From positions 19,197 to 83,196 of the forward strand of contig JACEEZ010019116.1 in assembly GCA_016584305.1 (NCBI GenBank): a DNA stretch of 64,000 bases, given 5' to 3'. The translations under genes and the position numbers were made by a program. This document shows, piece after piece, positions 55,717 to 64,000 of the stretch (its first letter is position 1; each line of letters starts with the position of its first letter). This DNA comes from Chionoecetes opilio. Taxonomy: Eukaryota; Arthropoda; Malacostraca; Decapoda; Majidae. Under the pieces are notes generated by a model. It had not been told where the DNA came from and did not search any database. It saw only the letters and a program-made list of their open reading frames with translations.

Positions 55717-56833
55717 ATGGCTGCCAGCAGAGAAGGTCGGATTCCAACACAACACAAACAAAAAAGTGTGCCGCCTGTTGCATCATGATGACATGAAACA
55801 TACCATACAATGTGGTGAGTGTAAAGAATGGATTCACATTACGGGTTAAAAATTGCCGCTGTACAACTTAATGTGTCCCCTTTGAAAACCAATAGGAAGT
55901 ACACTTGTGAAAAGTGCTATGTATCCAAGTACTTAGACGAGGATTGGGAAAAGGTAGCAAAGGAAGCACAAGAGGCAATTGAAAATCAGGAAAGCTCTAG
56001 ACGTAGTCCAACAGAATCTAACCTATCCAACCTTTCTGAACATCAAACACCCACTGCAAACCCATGAAGATGAGGAAACACTAGAAGCCGCTCAGCCTGC
56101 AGGACAAAGTTTTGATATTGGTAATACTCCTGAGGACATGAGACTTACCCTACATCGAAATAATGACTTAAACTCCAGCCCGACGTACAAGATACGTCAG
56201 ATAGGACCAACAGGCAAAATCTCGTTGGCAGAAGTAACATACAGAAAATCATGCAACTGGGCATGGAAAAAACAACAACAAAAATAGCAAACCAATATGT
56301 CGTTTTTACAGAAAAGGAATCTGCAAATAGGGATCTGGTGGAAAAGGACTGTAACTTTAGACACCCAAACCCTTTGGGAAAAAAACTAATCAACCACGGA
56401 CTTGAAAGTAAACATGGCTGTAAACTTGGAAAGACTGTCAGACTATCATCCGTTTCTCTGTCGAAACTCCATGCAAAGAGGGGAATGTTTCATAGAGAAA
56501 TGCAAGTATACCCACATTCGAGGAACCAGAAGACATCGGGGACATTATGATACTCACAACCAAAACAGCCATTATAGTACACCACAGCAGCAACAAGTAC
56601 CTGCCCAGCACCACCACCACCACGACTCGGGAACCCCATCAACTGCTACAATAAACCAAGGTGATTTTTTAGGGGCAATAAACCAAATGAAGGCAGCAAT
56701 CAGCGACATAGCAAAAGTGGTAGAAGCAACAAGGGTTAATGATGCAGAAACAAACAATAGGGAAGCACATGAACCAACTACCAAAGTAAACCCAAATCCC
56801 CATGGCTGCACCAGTGTACCCGTGGCTGAATGA
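55717..56833 (+). pseudogene. CR1-like ORF1, PHD and CCCH fingers
   Basis: ATG at 55,717 in good context (CAAGATGG) starts MAASREGRIPTQHKQK. A slip in the A-run is followed by VCRLLHHDDMKHTIQCGECK and EWIHITG, then a stop, and then RKYTCEKCYVSK: together the H/C spacing of a PHD finger, with part of the first CxxC lost. A charged stretch (EDWEKVAKEAQEAIENQ) may be coiled coil. Near 56,440-56,520 HPFLCRNSMQRGECFIEKC then KYTHIRG is a CCCH zinc finger. The C-terminus is Q/H-rich (QQQQVPAQHHHHHDS) and ends TSVPVAE* at 56,833. Presumed role: RNA binding or chaperone in the retrotransposon RNP. At least five frame breaks. Confidence 0.65.
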
Positions 56834-56869
56834 AAAGTAATAGGCCACTCGGCCTAGAATCCCTTCCTG

Positions 56870-59855
56870 ATGTGCAACATTCAAGGCCTGTATCCAAAAT
56901 CCAACAGAAACAAAGTACCATTTTTATTGATCTGGCAAAACTTGAAAATTATGTTTTTAAATGGCAATAACAGAATCTCACCTGTCAGAAGCTAATAATG
57001 CAGAAATACAACTCCATAATTACACAGTGTACAAAAACGGACAGGAAAGACAGGTCACATGGAGGTGTTGTAACATATGTCAGGAATGACCTTGCATCAA
57101 GCACTAATGTCATGCTTTCACACTCAAACGGGGAAGTTGAAGTTCTAATATTACATGTTAAAAAACTATCGTCAATCATTGTAAATATTTACAGACCCCC
57201 TCTATGTACCACACATAACTTCATGGGGGCATTAACCATGATAAAGCAAGCCATTGAACACTTGCCCTCACCACCTCCTGATGTAATATTGCTGTGACTT
57301 CAATTTTCCATTTGTGAGATGGCCAGAAGGACAGATGGACGGAGGGAGCCGCGAGGACAGATACCAAGCCAGGGGATTACAAGGCCTCATGGCGCAACTG
57401 TTCCTAAGCCAAAAAATTTAATGACCCAACAAGGGGAGATAACATCCTGGACCTCCTCCTCACCAATAATCATGAAATTATTCATGGGTACAGAATTGAA
57501 ACCTCAACCCTCTCGGATCACAACCTAATTACAGTGTTAATGACAAAGCCAAGGAGGACATGGGTCAGAACAAAAATGAGCCACAACAATCAACACAGAC
57601 TTTTAGAACCCTAAACTTCAACAGTGAAAAAGCAGACTGGGAAATCAAAATTTCAGAACTAATGTCTGTGAAATGGGATAAACTGCTAAATGATCTTAAC
57701 CCAGACACTATGCTTAGTACCATAGACAACAAAATACTTGAAATCTGCGGGTAATACATTCCCCATAAGCAGATAGGCAAACGTAGGATGTACACCATTC
57801 CCAAAGAGACCGGAAAATACTGATGAGAAAAAGGGCACCCCTGAACAAGGCATTGCTTAAAGTCAGTAACCACAGAAAAAAACTGACAGTTAAATCTAGC
57901 ATTGCTGATATTGAAGTGAAATTATGTCAATCTCACAAGCAACAAAGACTACGAGAAGAAAACAAAGCCATTGAAACCATCAGAAGCAATCCAAAACACT
58001 TCTTCAACTATGCCAAGAGATTCTCAAAAACTAAATGCACCAATTGGCCCTCTGGTAACATCTGAGGGGCAAATGGAGGGGATGCCAAAAACATCAGGGG
58101 AAATTTTAGCTGAGAAATATCGCACTGTGTTCAGCATCCCTGCCCAAACTAAAGTTATACCCGACCCAAACAGTCTTCTTCAGCTCAGCCCAGAACACTC
58201 AAGACACCGTTACCTTTAGAAGACATAATGTTTACAGAAGAGGACATAATAAAGGCCTTTAAAAGAAATTAAGCCAAATTCAGCGGCAGGTCCTGATGGC
58301 ATCCCAGCAAAATTGCTACTAAACCTCCCAAAGAATCCTTAGCTCGCCCCCTACACCTGGTGTGGCGTGAGCCCCTTTAAAACACAGGTGTAGTACCCTC
58401 ACAGACCAAGACGGCCGTCATAACACCCATCCACAAAGGGGGAAGTAGAGGCTGTGCCGCAAACTACCGACCAGTGGCTCTCACTTCTAATGTAATCAAG
58501 CTTTTTTGAGAAGATCATGCGTAACCACGTCTACGCATTCTTGGAAGAGAATAACCTCCTCAACGCTAGTCAGCATGGCTTTCGGAAAGGTAGATCCTGT
58601 TTGTCTCACGTTCTTGTATCATGACAGGCTCCTCAACCAACTGGCTTCTGGAAAAATTGTGGATACTGTCTTTCTAAAACTTTGAAAAAGCCTTTGCCAA
58701 GGTTGATCATGGCACTCTCCTGCACAAGCTGCGTAAACTGGGCATAACGGGAAAAAATTGGTGTGTGGCTCCACAGTTTCCTAACATCCAGAACGCAAGT
58801 AGAAACAGCGAATGGGGCCATGTCTGCAGACCACCAAGTTGTAAGTGGTTTTCCCCCAAGGCTCAGTCCTTGGGCCTCTACTGTTCATCATTCTCTTTGG
58901 GGATATTGACGAGGGAGTGTCAAAATCAAAAGTAACAGCCTTTGCAGATGATACAAATATCAGTAGAAGCAGAGAAGTACAAGAAGATTTTAAACCCAAC
59001 TACAGCAGGATCTTAACAAAATCATGTTTGGGGCAAACAGTAATAACATGAAGCTCAACGATAATAAATTTCAGTCACTCAGATTTGGGGGCAAAAAAAA
59101 ATGCCCAAAAACCCCCACACCTCTCCTGACAGGTGAAGGCCGAGAAATTACATCAAGCACCAATGTGAAGTGCCGGGGGGTTCCACCTCAGCGACGATGC
59201 CACATTTAGGCACCATATAAAAAAAACGGTAAAAAAGGCCAGAAAAATAGCAGGTTGGATCCTACGAACATTCTATTCCCGAGAAGAGGGCTGCATGTTA
59301 ACTCTGTGGAAGGCACTGGTACAACCAGTGCGGGATTACTGTAGCCATTTGTGGTCCCCTCACAGAGTAGCAGAAAATACAAGCCTCGAATCAGTTCAAA
59401 GGTCTTATACTACAAATGGAGGGAATGAAAAAACCTCAATTATTGGGAAAGACTACAAAAGTTGGGGGCCTTTACTCACAACAGAGGCGGAGGGAGAGAT
59501 ACCAATATTATATACCTGGAAGATCCTGGAGAACCTTGTGCCCCAAACCCCACTGCCATCAGTGATCTGTCAGCCAGCACACAACCCAAGAACTGGTCGC
59601 AAGGCAAGGAGGAGAACACTACCATCAACGCACCAGCCAGGATCAAGACCCTCCTATCAACCAGTCCCGCCTCATATTGGGCCAAAACTATTTAACAACC
59701 TGCCAGGAAAATTAAGGAACCTCACGGAATGCTCGGTGGGAAAAAATTCAAACATCATTTGGACAAAACCCCCTCAAAAAATCCGGATGAACCTCCCGTG
59801 CCTGGATTACTTTTATGAGCAGGGCAGACACGAACTCAATATCGGGCCCCGGTGA
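56870..59855 (+). pseudogene. CR1-like ORF2, endonuclease-reverse transcriptase
   Basis: Starts about ATG 56,870 (MCNIQGLYPKSNRNKVPF). Endonuclease motifs in pieces: AITESHLSEANN (catalytic E), HGGVVTYVRNDLA, VNIYRPP, DFNFP, LSDHNLITV. RT: AAGPDGIPAKLL (58,285), PIHKGGSRGCAANYRPVALT (58,425), NASQHGFRKGRSC (58,565), then EKAFAKVDHG where AFDKVDH is expected, so the first catalytic aspartate is gone; QGSVLGPLLFIILFGDID and FADDT (58,940) retain the second motif. Thumb/C-terminal part: MKLNDNKFQSLRFG, LWKALVQPVRDYCSHLWSPH, SVQRSYT, ending at 59,855. Nicks DNA and copies element RNA in active relatives. Multiple frameshifts and stops here. Confidence 0.75.
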
Positions 59856-59957
59856 ACCTGCAACACAGGGATGCTGGGTTCGGATGCGCGGTGGAGCACC
59901 ACGACTGTGAGGGAGTACCCTCTAGACGGAAACAAGTAAAAAAGTAAGTAAATAACT

Positions 59958-60041
59958 CCGAAGTAGTGATTTGCGACGGAAGCTCATAGATAGAATGTTT
60001 CTTAGAATCCAAAAAGGTGAACAGAAACCACCCTTTCCAAT
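59958..60041. repeat. Repeat P, inverted fragment
   Basis: GTGATTTGCGACGGAAGCTC and TTTCTTAGAATCCAAAAAGG complement the P copies at 54.2 and 55.2 kb. Broken at its AATT-equivalent site by the palindromic element, and resumes at 62,928 (ATTGTGTAGGGGAAATTCTG). Confidence 0.65.
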
Positions 60042-60143
60042 GGGCCCCAGACATAACTACGGTCACGGTTTTTTTTACATCGGTGCATTGTGGGGATAAG
60101 GCGGGGTCGCCGCGGGTGGACCTTTCGAAGGGAAAACTCGGCG

Positions 60144-60312
60144 ATGGAAGAATTTAGAGTTATTTTGCGCGAAATTGATATTCCAGGTGCTATATTACTG
60201 TGCTCTGTTCTCGCTGCAACACTATAGAGAAGACCTGAGGTAATGGCTGATGTGCAGAGGCTTCTAAACCAAGAAAAAAAGAGTCATAACAGAGCCTCGT
60301 CAAAAGGTAAGT
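60144..60312 (+). other. Exon-like unit a (with GTAAGT)
   Basis: ATG at 60,144 starts MEEFRVILREIDIPGAILLC, then frame loss near 60,215 (TAG), then RPEVMADVQRLLNQEKKSHN in another frame, ending at GTAAGT (60,307). Length to donor is 163 nt. Close to unit d on the other arm (62,663-62,827 minus). Function unknown. Confidence 0.35.
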
Positions 60313-60343
60313 AACGGTAGGTACGTAATGTGTCCCACCACTT

Positions 60344-60500
60344 GCTTACTTCTTAATGAGACTCTGCTGTGACTGTTTTCCTGGTTTAGAAGCCTTTGCA
60401 CATCAACCATCACCTCAGGTCTTCCTATGTTGTCCGCGAGCACGGGAAATATAGCACCTGGAAAATCAATTTCGACCGCAACAACTCGAAATTTTTTCAT
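60344..60500 (-). other. Exon-like unit b (with GTAAGC)
   Basis: Minus strand ATG at 60,500: MKKFRVVAVEIDFPGAIFPV then LADNIGRPEVMVDVQRLLNQ, 50 codons plus one base, then GTAAGC (60,349-60,344). The only unit of the four with an uninterrupted frame. Faces unit a; the two converge on a small palindrome at about 60,315-60,340. Confidence 0.4.
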
Positions 60501-61079
60501 CGTCGTAGGCTTCTCTTTGTAGGTTGACATATTCCCCTGGTTATGATTGAATTAAAATACCTTATTAATTGAGTTCCTTTGTTGTCTTTCCTCATAATAA
60601 GTAGTGGTACATCATGGTTTAAGTGTTACTTGAGAGCCAATGCATACTCTTGAGTCTATACCACGGTTACCGGTCATTTCGCCCACACGTCAATTTTGCC
60701 CACAAGACATTTCGCCCTCATGTAAGAGTCAATTCGCCCACATGTAAGAGTCAATTCGCCCACTCTAAAGTCAATTCGCCCACACGATCCATGTCACGGA
60801 GTCATGGAGTCACATATCTTCCTCTAGCAGAAATGGAATGAACCACCTTGGGCGAAATGACGGTAAATTTCTAGTGTTTGACCATACTCGCCCCCTTTTT
60901 CCCCCCAAAAAAGTTTGGGGACCTGTGGGAATGCGGGGTTTTTTGGGTGGGGAACAAAGTAGCGTCGGAAAACCCCGTAATTAGAGAGTTGTGTAGGGGG
61001 GTAAATTCCCTAGATCTAGGGTAATTTCCTTATGTCTAGAGAAAATTGCTAATCAAAAAAAACCTAACCTAATTTAAAA

Positions 61080-61320
61080 TTAAGCTACCCTAGCAGGGGG
61101 CTTGACCCACCGATAACCTAACCTAACCTAACCAAATCTAACCTATCCTAACCTAACAAAATCTAACCTAACCTAACAAAATCTAACCTATCCTAACCTA
61201 ACAAAATCTAACCTAACCTAACCTAACCTAACCAAATCTAACCTAACCTCCTAGCGGGGGGGTTGGGAGGGTTCTCGACACACTAAACAAATATAACCTA
61301 AACCTTCTAGCGGGGAGGTT
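61080..61320. repeat. TTAGG-like tracts with AGATTTTGTTAGG variants
   Basis: CCTAACCTAACCTAACC interspersed with AAATCTAACCTAACC units (about 10-20 bp higher-order). Inverted copy at 61,690-61,910. Resembles interstitial arthropod telomere motif rather than a terminal telomere because it is degenerate and flanked by the palindrome. Confidence 0.7.
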
Positions 61321-62466
61321 GGGGGGGTTGGCAAGGATGGGTAAAGTCATGGTTATGCAACTTTTTATGGATGGGGTAATAAGATAAATCAAAGCAAAAT
61401 CTAACCTAACCATTACCGTCAGCGAGTTTTCCCGATTTGTGTAGGGATAAAAATATCCCTTACACATCCTTACCTCAGGTACCATGAGGTAAGGATGGGT
61501 AATGTCACCGTGGTTATGCTACTTGTTTATGGATGGTGTAATAAGATAAATCAAAGCAAAGGTTGGTGATGTTGGTACAGGTATCCGGTCATTTCGCCCA
61601 CATGCCATTTCGCCACACCATGGAGTCATTTCGCCCACAGGTCAATTCGCCCACACTATGGAGTCATTTCGCCCACACTATGGAGTCTAGGAGCTAGGAG
61701 GTTAGGTTATATTTGTTTAGTGTGGGCGAGAACCCCCCACACCCCCTCGCTAGGATGTTAGGTTAGATTTGTTTAGGTTAGGTTAGGGTAAGTTAGATTT
61801 GGGTAGGTTAGGTTAGATTTGTTAGGTAGATTTGGTTAGGTTAGGTTTGCTTAGGTTAGGTTATCGGTGGGTCAAGCCCCCTGCTAGGGTAGCTTATTTT
61901 AATTAGGTTAGGTTTTTTTGGTTAGGCAATTTTCTCTAGACATAAGGAAATTTCCCTAGATCAGGGAATTTACCCCTCTACACAACTCTTTAATTACGTG
62001 TTTCCGACGCATAATTTTTTCCCCACCCGAAAACCCCGCATTCCCACAGGTCCCCAAACTTGTTTGGGGGGAAGTGGGCGAGTATGGTCAAAAACAGAAA
62101 TTTACCGTCATTTCGCCCAAGGTGGTTCATTCCATTTTTGCTAGAGGAAGATAGTGACTCCATGACTCCGTGACATGGATCGTGTGGGCGAATTGACTTT
62201 AGAGTGGGCGAATTGGGCTCTTACATGTGGGCGAATTGACTCTTACATGAGGGCGAAATGTCTTGTGGGCGAATTGACGTGTGGGGGAAATGACCGGTAA
62301 CCGTGGTATAGACTCAAGAGTATGCATTGGCTCGTCAAGTAACACTTAAACCATGATGTACCACTACTTATTATGAGGAAAGACAACAAAAGGAACTCAT
62401 TAATAAGGTATTTTAATTCAAACATAACCATGAATATGTACAACCTACAAAGAGAAGCCTACGACG

Positions 62467-62624
62467 ATGAAAAAATTTCGAGTTGTTGCGGTCGAAATTG
62501 ATATTCCAGGTGCTATATTTCCGTGCTCGCTGACAACATAGAGAAGACCCCGAGGTGATGGTTGATGTGCAAAGGCTTCTAAACCAGGAAAAAAGTCACA
62601 GCAGAGTCTCATTAAAAAGTAAGC
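62467..62624 (+). other. Exon-like unit c
   Basis: Mirror copy of unit b on the right arm. MKKFRVVAVEIDIPGAIFPC then a stop (TAG) from an indel, GTAAGC at 62,619. 152 nt to donor. Confidence 0.35.
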
Positions 62625-62656
62625 AAGTGGTAGGGACACATTACGACCTACCAGTT

Positions 62657-62827
62657 ACTTACCTTTTGACGAGGCTCTGTTATGACTCTGTTTTCTTGGT
62701 TTAGAAGCCTCCCGCACATCAGCCATTACCTCAGGTTCCTTCTCTATAGTGTGTCAGCGAGAACAGAGCACAGTAATATAGCACCTGGAATATCAATTTC
62801 GCGCAAAATAACTCTAAATTCTTCCAT
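62657..62827 (-). other. Exon-like unit d
   Basis: Mirror copy of unit a: minus-strand ATG 62,827, MEEFRVILREIDIPGAILLC SVLADTL, frame break, then donor GTAAGT at 62,662-62,657. 165 nt to donor. Confidence 0.35.
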
Positions 62828-62929
62828 CGCCGTAGTTTTCCCTTCGTAGGGCCACCCGCGGCGACCCCGCCTTATCCCCACAATGCACCGATGTAAACAA
62901 ACCGTGACGTAGTTATGGGTAGGGTCCAT

Positions 62930-63283
62930 TGTGTAGGGGAAATTCTGGTCCTAGTGTAAAATTTACCGGGAGAATTGGTTGGAACTGCATATTTACCCTA
63001 TTTTCCGTTACCTGTGGGTGATGGGTTGTGATTCCTTGGTCTGGAGTGGTTTAGCACTGCCCCGATGCCATGTATAGTACGATCGAGTCTGGTGTGGACG
63101 CAGGCAGGGACAGGGTGGGCGGGCCAGCGGGGGCGACACGCAGGGCGAGGTGGGAACGTGACCCAGTACGGCGGTGGGCGTGCAGGCGTGGACACTGATG
63201 AAGCACTAGCAAGTTTTTATGGGTTCCCACTGGAGCCAGGCCAGGGTAGGCCAGTAGCAGGCGTGGGATAAGCCCTGGTGTAG
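62930..63283. other. No gene; P tail then GC-rich sequence
   Basis: 62,930-63,000 is the remainder of P (GGTCCTAGTGTAAAATTTAC). 63,040-63,270 is GC-rich and unrecognised, possibly vector-free unique DNA or part of a LINE flank. No supported ORF. Confidence 0.4.
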
Positions 63284-64000
63284 GTCTTCTTCTTGTTGTT
63301 TTAGGGTGCGAGGATCCCTTGGGGAACACTATGAGCCCTGGTGATGTCCTATGATGCTATCACAGGCGCTATAGTTGACCTGTCTTCCTCAGGAAAGGGA
63401 CAGGTGAGGCGGATGACGGCGTATTGCCGAGGGGGGAACACCAGCCGCCGCCAGCAGGGTGGGCGGTCAAAGGTGTTGACGTTCAGGCGATGAGTTGGGT
63501 GTGTGCACCAGACGGTGGGAGTGAAGCGCGGACACTGCAGCAGAAAGTGTTCAATAGTCTCCGGAACATTTATGCACCAGGGGCAGTGGGGGTCAGGGGA
63601 CAGACGGGAGGCGATGCAGGTGAGCTGTGAGCCTGTGGGGGTTCGTTTTGCCCAGGCGGAGGCGGGTGGGAGCGGAAATCAAGGACACGGGACTTTTTCC
63701 GTATCCACGGCTGGGGGGAAGAGTCACTGGGGGTAATGGCCCATGGAGGTGGTGCGGAGGGCATCGCCGGCGTTTTGTTCCAGGCGGAGCGGCAGACCCC
63801 GGGGGATGAGGCGTTTGGCCGCGGAGAGCGGCAGAGGGAAAAAGGTTGTTGTTGTTGGGGGTTTGAAGGGCCCGTGCAGGCTGTGGTGCCACAGCCTCTA
63901 GTGCCCCGAAGGGCAGGAGCAAATGAAACAGCAGGTTAGACCCTGTGCAGTTGGCCAGACTTCTGTAGGAAGGTCCTGGTGTGCTTGAGATGAAGAGGGG
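63284..64000 (-). pseudogene. LINE 3' end, source type of the F-element units
   Basis: On the minus strand: LRLGKTNPHRLTAHLHRL, then, after a one-base slip, SVPDPHCPWC, INVPETIEHFLLQC, PRF, and LNVNTFDRPPCWRRL, followed by a 3' UTR with CGCCTGTGATAGCATCATAG, GACATCACCAGGGCTCATAG, GATCCTCGCACCC and a short AACAACAAGAAGAAG tail at 63,284. The CX2C...HX4C knuckle is intact. Same sequence as the tandem units at 1-5, 17 and 25 kb, but single copy and carrying the true upstream sequence (LGKTNPH), so it is closer to the parent LINE. The RT core would lie beyond 64,000 if present. Upstream codons are broken by further indels. Confidence 0.65.

Larger units (their letters stand above)
55501..59957 (+). 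mobile_element. CR1-like non-LTR retrotransposon (decayed)
   Basis: Order: 5' leader, ORF1 (PHD plus CCCH finger), ORF2 (endonuclease then RT), 3' end with AAGTAAGTAAATAA tail (59,935-59,957). PHD fingers in ORF1 and a short AAGT-type 3' repeat are known features of CR1-like elements. It inserted in repeat P; the P sequence resumes inverted at 59,958. Many indels and stops in both ORFs make it inactive. Confidence 0.75.
60042..62927. mobile_element. 2.9-kb two-level palindromic element
   Basis: Ends GGGCCCCAGACATAACTACG and CGTAGTTATGGGTAGGGTCC, with AT on both sides (60,040-41, 62,928-29). Arms of about 1.35 kb are inverted around about 61,490. Each arm is itself two convergent inverted copies of a short exon-like unit. 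The arms also carry GTCATTTCGCCCAC / GTCAATTCGCCCAC minisatellites (60,670-60,790, 61,590-61,690, 62,170-62,290), CTAGATCTAGGG blocks, and TTAGG-type tracts (61,080-61,320, 61,690-61,910). No transposase recognised. Confidence 0.7.

Noticed and set aside
61080..61260. A chromosome end (telomere)
   Set aside because: Units are degenerate, short and inside a palindromic element with an inverted counterpart; interstitial origin is more likely.

Overview
The window looks like eukaryotic, arthropod DNA; I infer a crustacean, perhaps a decapod, but I cannot place the species. The evidence is short (TTAGG)n-type tracts (insect/crustacean telomere motif) near 51.4, 54.4-54.8, 55.4 and 61.1-61.9 kb, a very dense nest of TA-, TTAA- and 8-bp-target-site DNA transposons, CR1-like and other LINE fragments, a tRNA-derived SINE, and no operons or bacterial-type genes. 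I found no intact host gene. The only host-type gene recognisable is a minus-strand C2H2 zinc-finger gene, and it is broken.

Layout. 1-7 kb: copies of one TA-inserting element (here called F; ends CACACAAACCTCG) that carry tandem pieces of the 3' end of a LINE, followed by a TTAA-flanked foldback element holding further F and E (ends CAGGGAGGTCCCG) insertions. 7-13.3 kb: pogo-like elements, two SINE copies, a zinc-finger fragment, a LINE C-terminal fragment, and a 1.8-kb TA element (11,370-13,180) with a promoter-like block and a short exon-like ORF. 13.4-18.2 kb: a second TTAA element holding a TA element (H) that itself holds E and F. 18.2-30.5 kb: the zinc-finger gene, split by two hAT-type insertions. 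The first is a 7.8-kb composite (18,417-26,227, 8-bp duplication CATCTTAC). The second is 2.67 kb (27,466-30,138, 8-bp duplication GTGAGCAT) and encodes a nearly readable transposase. 30.8-38.5 kb: low-complexity, apparently poor-quality sequence with a 30-bp satellite (35.8-37.25 kb). 39.3-44.9 kb: nested H, a TTAA element (K), a Tc1-like remnant, E, and an element that duplicates AATT. 45.1-47.9 kb: a second, GC-rich relative of the hAT transposon. 48-55.5 kb: G-rich inverted repeats, foldback copies, K, the second AATT element and palindromic repeats (P). 55.5-60 kb: a decayed CR1-like retrotransposon with PHD/CCCH ORF1 and EN-RT ORF2. 60.0-62.9 kb: a two-level palindrome. 63.3-64 kb: the 3' end of the LINE that fills the F elements, on the minus strand.

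How the parts relate. Almost every boundary could be set by comparing an occupied site with an empty copy of the same repeat elsewhere in the window, so the nesting order is readable. The most unusual signals are: (i) a coding zinc-finger array hit twice by hAT-type elements with exact 8-bp duplications; (ii) foldback elements whose GC-rich centres differ between copies but stay self-complementary within each copy; (iii) the same target dinucleotide or tetranucleotide in one repeat family used by unrelated elements; (iv) an element with AATT duplications; and (v) the palindrome of palindromes with four copies of a short exon-like ORF ending at GTAAGY. Stretches at about 18.9-25.6 and 30.8-38.5 kb have inflated homopolymers, so reading frames there should not be trusted.
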